The translations under genes were made by a program, and so were the position numbers. Below, piece by piece: positions 1 through 6,975 of a stretch of DNA of 8,131 nt. Within the stretch, counting starts at the first letter, position 1. Every line of letters starts with the position of its first letter. The notes below the pieces were generated by a model that saw only the letters and a list, made by a program, of their open reading frames with translations, was not told the DNA's origin and did no database searches. Source of the stretch: Leptolyngbya sp. SIO4C5 (GTDB lineage Bacteria > Cyanobacteriota > Cyanobacteriia > Phormidesmidales > Phormidesmidaceae); assembly GCA_010671965.1 (NCBI GenBank), contig JAAHIC010000162.1, forward strand, positions 1 to 8,131. The letters are read 5' to 3'.

Positions 1-66
1 TATGAGCAGGTTCCGGCTGAGCTAGGGGGCAAACCCGCAGCACCAGCGCCTACCGCCAGCAGTTAG
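1..66 (+). CDS. 3' end of an unidentified gene, cut by the window edge
   Basis: Frame 1 is open from the window edge for 21 codons and ends at TAG (64-66). The other two plus-strand frames close within 25 bases. The tail reads YEQVPAELGG followed by an Ala/Pro/Thr/Ser-rich stretch, the look of a disordered C-terminus. Nothing in 21 residues identifies a family. About 150 nt separate it from the channel gene, so co-transcription cannot be judged. The call rests only on the open frame and reasonable composition. Confidence 0.45.
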   Translation, partial: YEQVPAELGGKPAAPAPTASS

Positions 67-213
67 CGGCCACGTTGCAGATATTGGCTGTTTAAACTGC
101 GATCGCCTGCCATTTCCAAAAATCCCCTAGGGGAAGGATGTCGTTCGCTACAGAATCATGAATCCTAGCGGGGGTGCTATCAGTTTTTATTGATTCTCTT
201 TCTTCTAAAGCCT

Positions 214-1125
214 ATGCAGAGTCTTATTCAGGAAATCCAGCAGACCCTTATTAATCTAGTTGGCGGCGGCGTAGCGGCTGTTCCCGGCATTTTGGGGGCG
301 CTGATTATCTTAGCACTGACTCGCTATGGCGCTAACCTAGCTCGACGGGTGGCGGCTTCCCTATCAGAGCGGCTTTTAAATAATCGATCGCTGCAGTCCC
401 TGCTAACTCAGGTAGGCTATATTACCGCCTGGATTGTGGGGATTTTAATCGCGGCCATTATTGCTTTCCCCGGTTTGGCTTTAGGCGACATTGTGGCTCT
501 GTTGGGCTTAGGTTCAGTAGCTGTTGGCTTCGCGTTTCAAGACATTTTCAAGAACTTCCTGGCCGGGATACTGTTACTGCTACAGCAGCCTTTTCGACTG
601 GGCGACCAAATCATTGTCAATGACTATGAGGGCACGGTTGAGGAAATTGCGCTGCGATCGACGCAAATTCGCACCTATCAGGGCGAAGAAATTGTTATTC
701 CCAACTCGATTGTTTTCACTAATTCAGTGCAGGTGAGAACCGCTCAAAAGTATCGTCGGACTGATTTAGCGATCGGGGTTGACTACAATACGCCGCTAGA
801 AATGGCTGTGGACGTGCTGCTCAAAGCGGCTAATAGCGTTGAGCATGTGCTCGAAAACCCACCGACCGAAGTAGATATTATTGGCTTTGGCGATAGCGCC
901 ATTGATCTGGTCGTGCGCTACTGGACAGCCCCCCAGCAGGCAATGGTGCGTCGTACCCAGACAAAGGTGATGATTGCGCTGAAGAAAGCCTGTGACGAAG
1001 TGGATATCAATATTCCTTACCCCATTCGCACAGTTTATTTCTTCAATCAGGAGAAGTATAACGACCACTATGCACTGAGCCAGCAGGATGGTTCAGAACA
1101 GGAAATGGTGGGCGATCGCAACTAG
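214..1125 (+). CDS. MscS-family small-conductance mechanosensitive channel
   Basis: Encodes 303 residues, close to the minimal MscS size (E. coli MscS is 286). Such channels sit in the cytoplasmic membrane as heptamers and open under tension to release osmolytes after hypo-osmotic shock. Three hydrophobic segments are visible at about residues 15-37, 62-84 and 92-124. The third is the signature pore helix, rich in Gly and Ala (GLGSVAVGFAFQDIFKNFLA), and runs into QQPFRLGDQI, the usual entry to the beta domain. That domain (about 134-185) carries the typical IPNS turn, and an alpha/beta C-terminal domain follows. I chose ATG 214 over an in-frame TTG at 190, which would add only MILFLLKP; neither has a clear Shine-Dalgarno. 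The gene stands 76 nt before larB. No extra sensor domain is present. Which subfamily it belongs to cannot be told from the sequence alone. Confidence 0.93.
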   Translation: MQSLIQEIQQTLINLVGGGVAAVPGILGALIILALTRYGANLARRVAASLSERLLNNRSLQSLLTQVGYITAWIVGILIAAIIAFPGLALGDIVALLGLGSVAVGFAFQDIFKNFLAGILLLLQQPFRLGDQIIVNDYEGTVEEIALRSTQIRTYQGEEIVIPNSIVFTNSVQVRTAQKYRRTDLAIGVDYNTPLEMAVDVLLKAANSVEHVLENPPTEVDIIGFGDSAIDLVVRYWTAPQQAMVRRTQTKVMIALKKACDEVDINIPYPIRTVYFFNQEKYNDHYALSQQDGSEQEMVGDRN

Positions 1126-1201
1126 TCATCGCGGCTAGTGACTATCAGACAAAGCTCTGGGTATCAACAATGCTGCCGGGAAACGATAGCCTAGACAAGA
1201 G

Positions 1202-2014
1202 GTGTCGTTTATCGCCGGAGGGCGCAAGAAATCTGTGAATCAAGCCGAAGCCTTGCAGGGGCTCTTAGAATCTGTGGCTCAGGGAGAAGTGAGTCCAGAG
1301 CTAGCCTTCACCAAGTTAAAAAATTTAGATTTTGAACCTGTGGGCGAGTTTGCCAAAGTCGATCATCATCGCACTCTCCGCACTGGCTTTCCGGAAGTCG
1401 TTTGGGGACCAGGAAAAACCGTAGATCAAATTGTGCAAATTATCCGCAGCCTACAGCCGCGCAATCCAGTGGTGATGGCGACGCGGATTACCCCAGAGGT
1501 GTATCAGCAGCTTAAAGCCGTTATTCCCGACCTAATTTACGACGAGATAGCGAGAATCTGCGCCCTTGTCCCCACTCAAATCGTGCCTCAGTATCCCGGT
1601 ACTATTGCCGTACTCACCGCAGGTACTGCCGATTTGGCTGTAGCCCAGGAAGCAGCGCTGACGGCAGAACTGTCAGGGTTTCGGGTGCGGCGACTCTGGG
1701 ATATTGGCGTCGCCGGAATTCACCGCCTGCTGAGCCACCGACAGGTAATTGACGAAGCCGACGTGCTGATTGTGGTGGCGGGCATGGAAGGAGCACTGCC
1801 GAGCGTGGTAGCGGGCCTAGCGAGCTGTCCGGTTATTGCTGTGCCGACCAGCGTAGGCTACGGCGCTAGCTTTAACGGCCTGGCTCCGCTGCTGACCATG
1901 CTCAATTCCTGCGCGGCGGGCATTGGCGTTGTCAATATTGATAACGGCTTTGGCGCAGCGATCCTGGCCGGACAGATTCTCCGCACCGCCGCCAAACTCA
2001 AGGATGCTGACTAA
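1202..2014 (+). CDS. larB: LarB, nickel-pincer cofactor biosynthesis (pyridinium-3,5-biscarboxylate mononucleotide synthase)
   Basis: LarB carboxylates the pyridinium ring of nicotinic acid adenine dinucleotide and splits off AMP. This is the first step towards the nickel-pincer nucleotide used by lactate racemase and related enzymes; LarE and LarC, not in this window, complete it. The 270 residues show an N-terminal helical part (15-45), the family block DHHRTLRTGFPEVVWGPGKT (54-73), then a PurE-like Rossmann domain from about 130. That domain has AGTADLAVAQEAA, DIGVAGIHRLL, VAGMEGALPSVVAGL, PTSVGYGASF and NSCAAGIGVVNIDNGFGAA. C237 lies where the family keeps a conserved cysteine. The GTG at 1202 is the first possible start, because an in-frame TAG lies at 1187. 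A GTG at 1235, preceded by GGAGGG (1217-1222), is a credible alternative that removes 11 residues. The FAD-protein gene starts 8 nt after the stop, so the two are probably co-translated. Confidence 0.93.
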   Translation: MSFIAGGRKKSVNQAEALQGLLESVAQGEVSPELAFTKLKNLDFEPVGEFAKVDHHRTLRTGFPEVVWGPGKTVDQIVQIIRSLQPRNPVVMATRITPEVYQQLKAVIPDLIYDEIARICALVPTQIVPQYPGTIAVLTAGTADLAVAQEAALTAELSGFRVRRLWDIGVAGIHRLLSHRQVIDEADVLIVVAGMEGALPSVVAGLASCPVIAVPTSVGYGASFNGLAPLLTMLNSCAAGIGVVNIDNGFGAAILAGQILRTAAKLKDAD

Positions 2015-2022
2015 CGCTGGCG

Positions 2023-3429
2023 ATGCTAGTTGACTATGACCTGGTAATTTTGGGCGGTACGCTAGCAGGCCGGCAGGCGGCAATCGCCGCTACTAGTCAA
2101 GGAGCCAGAGTCGCCCTAGTCGAACCGCTCGCGGATGGCGTAGCGCGATCGCTCCAGGCAGACTACCTCAGACAGGTGAGCGCCTGGCAGCAGTGGAGTC
2201 AAGGGGCCGGGCCGGCAGACTGGTCTCACTGGCAGCAGTGGACGCAGGCCGTCAGCCAGCAGCAGGCCGAGCTGCGATCGCCCCAGGTCCTTCTAGCCCA
2301 AGGGGTTGACTACATTCAAGCTTCGGGGCAGTTTTGCCGATCGCCGCGCTTAGCCTTTGAAACTCAGCAGCGCTTTTTGACGGCCAGAGCCTATCTGCTG
2401 GCAGCGGACTTTTTTACTCCGCTGCCGCCGATCTCAGGACTGGCTGAGCGATCGCCCTATACGCCTGAAACCCTGTATAAGCTGCCTGCGGTGCCTGCAC
2501 GCATAGGAATCCTGGGCGGAACGCCAGCGGCCCTGGCGATCGCTCAGCTAATGGCTCGCTTAGGCGCTCAGGTCACAATTTGCCTAGAGCCAGCCTGGCT
2601 GCACCGGCAGGCGGTGGCCGTCAGGCAGTGGCTAGTGGCGCAGCTTGAAGCTGAGGGGATTCAGCTGGAATGCTTGGCTGAGGTCGATCAGGTCACCGCT
2701 GACAGCTCGGCCCAGGCGAGGCATCAGATCAAGCTGTCCCAGGCAGCGCTGGCGGTAGATGAGCTGGTTGTGGCGACGGCTCCCAGCCTGCGTAGTTTTG
2801 ATCTGGGTTTAGACATAGTGGGCGTCAAGCAGGATGGCTTTGGCCCGGTTGTGGGCGATCGCTTACAGACCCCCCATCCCCGCCTGTTTGCGCTAGGTAC
2901 TGCCCTGGGACGGCAGGAGATGCGGGCGATCGCGCCGCCAGAAATTGACCTAGCGCTCAAAAATGCCCTACTGCTGCCCCGATTTGAGCTGAATCGCCGG
3001 ACTCTGGTTTGGCGCGTGTCTACAACCCCGGAGGTGGCCGGGGTAGGGATTACTCCAGCTCAGGCCCAAGCCTGGTACGGAGAAGACGCCTGGGTTTGCA
3101 GCCAGCCGCTCTATGCCAACGGACAGGCGCAGCTACTCAATCGGGCCAGCGGCTTTTGTCAAATTGTGGCCCACCGCAGCGGCGAAATTTTGGGGGCGCA
3201 GATAGTGGGGGCTAGCGCCAGCGAACTCATACAGCCTATTGCCCAGGCGATCGCCGCGAAGCAGGGAATTCAGACCGTAGCGCGATCGCCCTATCTGCCG
3301 CACAGTCTTTCTGCGGCCCTGGTTGAAACCGCTCAGCAGTGGCAAACTCGCCGCCTAGCCGTGGGCTTTTGGCGACGAGACTGGTTAGAAAACTGGTTTA
3401 ACTGGCGGCGATCGCGGGTGCGGCTTTAG
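2023..3429 (+). CDS. FAD/NAD(P)-binding disulfide-reductase-fold protein lacking the catalytic residues
   Basis: The 468 residues follow the lipoamide dehydrogenase/mercuric reductase layout. An N-terminal dinucleotide fold comes first (VILGGTLAGRQAA, ending in E34). The second Rossmann fold starts at 161 (IGILGGTPAALAIAQLMARLG). The C-terminal dimerisation domain begins near 335 (TPEVAGVGIT, GEILGAQIVGASASELI). Several key residues are absent. No CxxxxC follows the first fold. The usual GD of the second FAD motif reads LFALGTALG (T293). The HPTLSEA motif, source of the active-site His/Glu pair, reads PHSLSAA (426-432). Classical thiol-disulfide chemistry is therefore unlikely. A plain NAD(P)H:acceptor activity or a structural role is possible; the substrate is unknown. 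The last 23 residues are Trp/Arg-rich and amphipathic and might touch a membrane. The gene is 8 nt downstream of larB, and its stop overlaps the stop of the opposing gene by 3 nt. Confidence 0.85.
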   Translation: MLVDYDLVILGGTLAGRQAAIAATSQGARVALVEPLADGVARSLQADYLRQVSAWQQWSQGAGPADWSHWQQWTQAVSQQQAELRSPQVLLAQGVDYIQASGQFCRSPRLAFETQQRFLTARAYLLAADFFTPLPPISGLAERSPYTPETLYKLPAVPARIGILGGTPAALAIAQLMARLGAQVTICLEPAWLHRQAVAVRQWLVAQLEAEGIQLECLAEVDQVTADSSAQARHQIKLSQAALAVDELVVATAPSLRSFDLGLDIVGVKQDGFGPVVGDRLQTPHPRLFALGTALGRQEMRAIAPPEIDLALKNALLLPRFELNRRTLVWRVSTTPEVAGVGITPAQAQAWYGEDAWVCSQPLYANGQAQLLNRASGFCQIVAHRSGEILGAQIVGASASELIQPIAQAIAAKQGIQTVARSPYLPHSLSAALVETAQQWQTRRLAVGFWRRDWLENWFNWRRSRVRL

Positions 3430-3989
3430 CGGCGCTTGGAGGAGTTGCCAAACACCTGACCCGTCAGCCAGCCGACTGCTTTTTGCATCACCTCGCCCAT
3501 GGTCGGCGGCACCTGAGCCTCAACATTGAATAGCTTGGCAATGGCGATCGCCACCTGTCGCTGAGTTGCATCGGAGGAATAGGCAGTGGTCAGAGGCTTC
3601 ATAACCCCGTCAAGATAGACCAGCTCAATCCGGCTGCCTGTCCCCCCATAGCCTTCTACCCTGACGGTTTTAGAACTGAGCCGTACCGCAATTAAGGTAG
3701 CTAGGGGATAGTCAATTGTCTGCTGTCGTGCAATCCAGCAGCGACGAATGCGAAGCTGCGCGCGATCGCGGTCAAATTCAAAAATACGCAGCTCGGCAAA
3801 CATCAGCACTACCACGGCAATGCCAAGCATCAAGGTGGCACTGGCGAGGAAGTCTTCGGCGGGTGAGCCAAAGAGTGGCGCTAGCAGGTTGAATAGGCCG
3901 GCGATGCCCAAGAAGCCGGTGACAGTCCAGCAAAACTTAGGATACTGCTTGACGATGAGCTGATGAGAGGTGTGTTTAGTGATGTGCAT
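3426..3989 (-). CDS. Two-helix membrane protein with probable PH-like domain, function unknown
   Basis: Encodes 187 residues. Two hydrophobic helices (about 20-40 and 47-66) form a hairpin with a very short turn. A beta-rich stretch follows (about 67-157: RIFEFDRDRAQLRIRR, ATLIAVRLSSKTVRVEGY, RIELVYLDG), ending in a helix. This helical hairpin plus beta sandwich resembles bacterial PH-domain membrane proteins, but I recognise no named family. The tail is basic (SSKRR). The ATG at 3989 is the first good start; no Shine-Dalgarno is visible before it. It lies 160 nt downstream of the Coq4-like gene on the same strand, so it may be an end member of that transcript or separately expressed. The hairpin topology suggests that the beta domain faces the cytoplasm. 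Confidence 0.75.
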   Translation of the reverse strand: MHITKHTSHQLIVKQYPKFCWTVTGFLGIAGLFNLLAPLFGSPAEDFLASATLMLGIAVVVLMFAELRIFEFDRDRAQLRIRRCWIARQQTIDYPLATLIAVRLSSKTVRVEGYGGTGSRIELVYLDGVMKPLTTAYSSDATQRQVAIAIAKLFNVEAQVPPTMGEVMQKAVGWLTGQVFGNSSKRR

Positions 3990-4149
3990 AGGAACAAAAT
4001 TAAATTTAGCGAGTGGGAAAACCTGGGGCCTGGGCAGATCCGTCCGGATTTGTCTCTTCGACGGGGGGTCACCCTTGTCCGCCCCAAACGAACGCAGAGA
4101 TGCGGGTGAGCTAGGGCTGCAGCCGGTATTGGCTGTGAGCTGAGCAATT

Positions 4150-4683
4150 TCAATTTGCCGGGATGCTGGGAACTTCTGATCCTGGGGTCATAAAAACCTG
4201 CCGAAGTAACGGCACGGGCGATCGCTCAACCAGGGAGAAGTCAAAACGGTTGAGGTTTTTGACCGGCAGGGACTGACCAAACTGCACCCCCTGCTCAAAA
4301 ATGTCTAAATGCTGGCGGCTGAACCGATACGGGTTCGGATAGAGAAAGCGAGCCGCAAATTTGAAAATTAGGTAGTGCCAGCTTCTGGTCTGCGGGTCGT
4401 TGCCCATTGTCATGCCAATCACAAACGCTTCGTCTGCTGGCGTAAAGCCTCGGTTCAGCAAAATGTGCAGATAGTCATGGTTGCGGAGAGAAATGCTGCC
4501 GCCCAGCGCCAGGGGACTCTCCGGGTTCTCTAATAGCCAGACAAGCCAGGGAATGTCAGCGGGGGCATCGCCCTCTAGAGCTTGATAAGCCTGGGCCAAG
4601 CTCTGGCTTGAATGGCGATGCTGGCTGCGTACGTCTTCTCTGCTAGACCTGACTAGATACGCGGGGGCTAAACTCTGATTCAT
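4150..4683 (-). CDS. Coq4-like protein (putative metal-dependent, prenyl-lipid/quinone related)
   Basis: Encodes 177 residues with no membrane segment or signal peptide. The centre carries H69-D70-x2-H73-x11-E85 (NHDYLHILLNRGFTPADEAF). This matches exactly the HDxxH-x11-E metal-ligand motif of the Coq4 family, and is followed by VIGMTMGND and a helical C-terminal half. Eukaryotic Coq4 acts in ubiquinone biosynthesis, at the C1 decarboxylation/hydroxylation step, and organises the CoQ complex. From memory, the Nostoc homologue Alr8543 was crystallised with a geranylgeranyl phosphate. Cyanobacteria make plastoquinone rather than ubiquinone, so the true substrate here is unknown. The first 30 residues are Ser/Arg/Gln-rich and look disordered. 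The ATG overlaps the TGA of the preceding SBP-OmpA gene as ATGA (4680-4683), which fixes the start and implies coupled translation. No strong terminator is visible after it. Confidence 0.8.
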   Translation of the reverse strand: MNQSLAPAYLVRSSREDVRSQHRHSSQSLAQAYQALEGDAPADIPWLVWLLENPESPLALGGSISLRNHDYLHILLNRGFTPADEAFVIGMTMGNDPQTRSWHYLIFKFAARFLYPNPYRFSRQHLDIFEQGVQFGQSLPVKNLNRFDFSLVERSPVPLLRQVFMTPGSEVPSIPAN

Positions 4684-6260
4684 GACTCACCTCCAATCCG
4701 TTTGAGCTGTACTTCAGTGCGCTGATTTTGGGGCTGGGCTGGATCAACTCCCGGCAGCGGCTGGCTGAACCCTTTGCCCTGGACCGCAATCTGCAGCTTG
4801 ACGCCGCGAGATTTGAGATAGTCAGCCACAACTTGGGCCCGCTGCTGGCTCAGGGTCTGATTAATCGCCGCTGGGCCGGTTTTGGAGGTGTGGCCGACGA
4901 TATTGAGAGCCGTTGTCACCGGGCTGAAGTCGCTGATCTCCTCAGCTAGCTGGTTTAGGGTCTGCTGGCCTACCGCCGTCAGCGTCGCTGAGCCGGTGGC
5001 AAAACTAACGGTGCCGCGCACGTTAAGATTGCCGATGGGCTGAGCGGCCTGCACCTGCTGCGGCGTCACGGAGACAGCCGTGGTTGATTTTTCCCCTGAG
5101 AGCATGGCGGCCAGTTCCGGATCGGCGGCGGCGATCGCCTGAATTACCTGCTGGGTATTGGCCACGGCCTCTTTAATGAAAGCTGTTTTATAGAGAGCTG
5201 AGGCATCCTCTACGGGGCTGACTGGCCCGCCCGCTAGGGTCACAATCGCCTGAGTGGCCTGAATTCGTTTCTCTAGCTCCCCCTGGGTGAACCACTGCTC
5301 TGTTTCCAGGCTGGAGAAAAAGTCGATGCCCTCTGTTACTTTGCTGGCATCTGAATTTGACAGGCCGCTGTCAGAAGCAATTTGAGCACTGAGGGCGCTG
5401 CTGTTCTGGATCAGGGCGTCCGTATGACGGTAGTAGGCGGTGAGAAAGGACTTGAGTTCTTGCGGGCGCTGAGCAATCAGGCGATCGCTAGCTACCATCA
5501 CATCCACAATCGCGTTGGGCACATCCTGACTGCTGAGGGCTACCTTGTTGCCTGCCTGCACTGCCTTAGAGACATCGGGTTCCCACAAAACCGCGATCGC
5601 CACGGCTGGATCGGACTGCAAAATCTCATAGGCCTGAGCTGAATCTTCAGCTTCAACAACTTCAAAATCAGCTAGATCAAATTTTTCAAACTTGATATCC
5701 AGCAGCCGGGCTAGATATTCGCTGGGCGTTCCGGCGGAGTAGACCAGCTTCAGATTAGGCGTGGCCGCTTTCACCGCTGCCAGGTCATTTAGGCTTTTGA
5801 GCTGAGGGAACTGGCTCGTATTCAAGACGACCGCATCTGCGCCGACCGTACGGTCAATCAGGCCAACAATCCGGCCCTCAGGGCGATGAGTCAGGTACTG
5901 GTCTAAGGTAGTGACAATTAGGTCGGCCCCGTTGCCTAACCGCTCAGCCCGCTCAGCCTGATCCAGCTCCTCCTGATACTGAATTTTCAAATCGGCTTGG
6001 GCAACTCTGTCAGCGAAGGCGGTAGAACGCAGGGAGCTATAGCCAGAAAAGCCATCGCCCAATACGGTTAGCTGATTGTCCGCCCTAATGTTCGCTTGAA
6101 CAGGTAGAACGCCATCCGGCAAATATGGCGCAATTAGCTCCGGCCCTTGCCAGCTAGCGACAGCGATAACTAGAGCGCCGCCGATATAGGCGATAGGCGG
6201 CAAGCCTTTTTTGCCTGTTTTTGCTCGGGTCTGTGACATCTGATTTTTGGGCTTAAGCAT
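4680..6260 (-). CDS. Membrane-anchored substrate-binding domain fused to an OmpA-like peptidoglycan-binding domain
   Basis: Encodes 526 residues in three parts. First is a basic N-terminus and one hydrophobic helix at about 20-38, with no lipobox cysteine; this is an uncleaved anchor or signal. Second is a periplasmic binding-protein-like domain of the NMT1/SsuA type (about 55-345), with GADLIVTTLDQYL, LNDLAAVK, AIAVLWEPDVSKAV and RPQELKSFLTAYYRHTDALI. Third, after a linker, is an OmpA C-terminal domain (413-521), with GTVSFATGSATLTAVGQQTL, IVGHTSKTG and NQTLSQQRAQVVADYLKSRG. The protein probably spans from inner membrane to cell wall. It is not an ordinary transporter component, since no permease or ATPase gene lies nearby. 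The Asp that normally contacts diaminopimelate in GHTD is S459, while the partner R474 is kept. The frame is open a further 61 codons upstream, but ATG 6260 has a GGAG at the right distance and overlaps the pspA-like gene by 8 nt. Confidence 0.88.
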   Translation of the reverse strand: MLKPKNQMSQTRAKTGKKGLPPIAYIGGALVIAVASWQGPELIAPYLPDGVLPVQANIRADNQLTVLGDGFSGYSSLRSTAFADRVAQADLKIQYQEELDQAERAERLGNGADLIVTTLDQYLTHRPEGRIVGLIDRTVGADAVVLNTSQFPQLKSLNDLAAVKAATPNLKLVYSAGTPSEYLARLLDIKFEKFDLADFEVVEAEDSAQAYEILQSDPAVAIAVLWEPDVSKAVQAGNKVALSSQDVPNAIVDVMVASDRLIAQRPQELKSFLTAYYRHTDALIQNSSALSAQIASDSGLSNSDASKVTEGIDFFSSLETEQWFTQGELEKRIQATQAIVTLAGGPVSPVEDASALYKTAFIKEAVANTQQVIQAIAAADPELAAMLSGEKSTTAVSVTPQQVQAAQPIGNLNVRGTVSFATGSATLTAVGQQTLNQLAEEISDFSPVTTALNIVGHTSKTGPAAINQTLSQQRAQVVADYLKSRGVKLQIAVQGKGFSQPLPGVDPAQPQNQRTEVQLKRIGGES

Positions 6261-6960
6261 GGTTGTCTCCGGTGAGCTGAGGATTAACTTGATTTTTGAG
6301 AGCGGCGAGGCGATCGGCGGCTTTGAGCTGGTGAGTTTTCCGCTGGGCTTCCTGGCCAAAGGACTGAAGCTGCCTTTGGGAGTTGGCCGTGATTGACCGG
6401 CGATCGATCGCGTCTCGTGCCGTTTCAAACAGGCTGACGGCACTTTCAGAACTCAGCCCTGAGAGGGCATTGGCCTGCTCTAGCGCCGCCGTTACTTTTT
6501 GCAGCGAGGCGCTGACTTTTTGCTGAGTCTTCATTTGCTGTAGCTGCCGCTGCTGCTCGACCAGGCGCTGCTTGCCAACTTCAAAGTTCTGTTGAGCAGT
6601 TTTTACCTGGGCCTGAAGCTGGGGAAGCGTTGTTTCAATCACCTCTAGCTCTCCCAGCAGGGTCAGAGCGGCCTCATCTTCGCCGTGCTGCACGAGCTGC
6701 ACTGCCTGCTGGTCTAGGTTTTGCGCCTGGGACTGCATCTCCGCCAGCAGCTTTTCGGCCTGCTGCAGGGCGGCATACTGTCGCGCGACGGCCGCCGTTA
6801 GCTTTTCAACATTTTCGGCAATGTCGTCTAAGGACTGCTGGGCGATCGCGACAGTCTGAGCGCTTCCTACTTCTAACGGCTGACCGATCAGCCAAGCCCA
6901 GCTACCGACCGCAATGCGGCCCCCTTTATCACCCAGCAGCCAGTACACAAACTTTTTCAT
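6253..6960 (-). CDS. PspA/IM30-family-like coiled-coil membrane-stress protein
   Basis: Encodes 235 residues, nearly all predicted helix, rich in Gln, Ala, Glu and Leu. A long coiled coil runs from about 42 to 165, and a further helical segment from about 170 to 225. Overall size and helical plan match PspA/Vipp1 (ESCRT-III superfamily), which coat and repair the cytoplasmic or thylakoid membrane. The first 35 residues differ from classical PspA: MKKFVYWLLGDKGGRIAVGSW, then AWLIGQPLE. This Trp-rich hydrophobic start resembles the PspA-like branch found beside tellurite/toxic-anion resistance genes, and probably inserts in or lies on the membrane. So it is unlikely to be either the housekeeping vipp1 or an orthologue of E. 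coli pspA. ATG 6960 has AGGAG at 6968-6972 with a 7-nt spacer. It is first in its operon, behind a strong promoter. Confidence 0.82.
   Translation of the reverse strand: MKKFVYWLLGDKGGRIAVGSWAWLIGQPLEVGSAQTVAIAQQSLDDIAENVEKLTAAVARQYAALQQAEKLLAEMQSQAQNLDQQAVQLVQHGEDEAALTLLGELEVIETTLPQLQAQVKTAQQNFEVGKQRLVEQQRQLQQMKTQQKVSASLQKVTAALEQANALSGLSSESAVSLFETARDAIDRRSITANSQRQLQSFGQEAQRKTHQLKAADRLAALKNQVNPQLTGDNHA
6266..6271 (-). promoter_or_regulatory. Shine-Dalgarno fixing the SBP-OmpA start
   Basis: Read on the minus strand, the sequence is CGGAGA followed by CAACC and ATG. The GGAG core (6267-6270) sits 6 nt before ATG 6260, inside the end of the pspA-like gene. It supports ATG 6260 over upstream in-frame codons, which would force a long overlap with the pspA-like frame. 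Confidence 0.7.
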
Positions 6961-6975
6961 CGCTTGACTCCTAAA

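Noticed and set aside
123..134. Perfect 12-bp palindrome TCCCCTAGGGGA upstream of the MscS gene
   Set aside because: It is an isolated site with no partner copy, no T-run after it and no recognised regulator; a single 12-bp palindrome is weak evidence.
190..213. TTG start for the MscS gene
   Set aside because: It adds eight residues with no better ribosome site; ATG 214 gives the expected MscS N-terminus. It cannot be fully excluded.
1123..1144. Hairpin TAGTCA / TGACTA at the MscS stop codon as a terminator
   Set aside because: A six-base-pair AT-rich stem with a 10-nt loop and no following T-tract is too weak to call.
4115..4135. Overlapping GGCTGCAGCC palindrome and CAGCC/GGCTG hairpin after the Coq4-like gene
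   Set aside because: Short stem and no T-tract in the minus-strand direction, so not supported as a terminator.
3881..4153. Minus-strand open frame of 90 codons across the gap between the Coq4-like and membrane-protein genes
   Set aside because: It runs into the membrane-protein gene in another frame, has low-complexity Ser/Pro composition and no ribosome site or family resemblance.
6261..6443. 61-codon N-terminal extension of the SBP-OmpA frame
   Set aside because: It would overlap the pspA-like gene heavily, its composition (Ser/Pro/Lys/Arg) is unlike a protein start, and ATG 6260 has a good GGAG and the usual short operon overlap.
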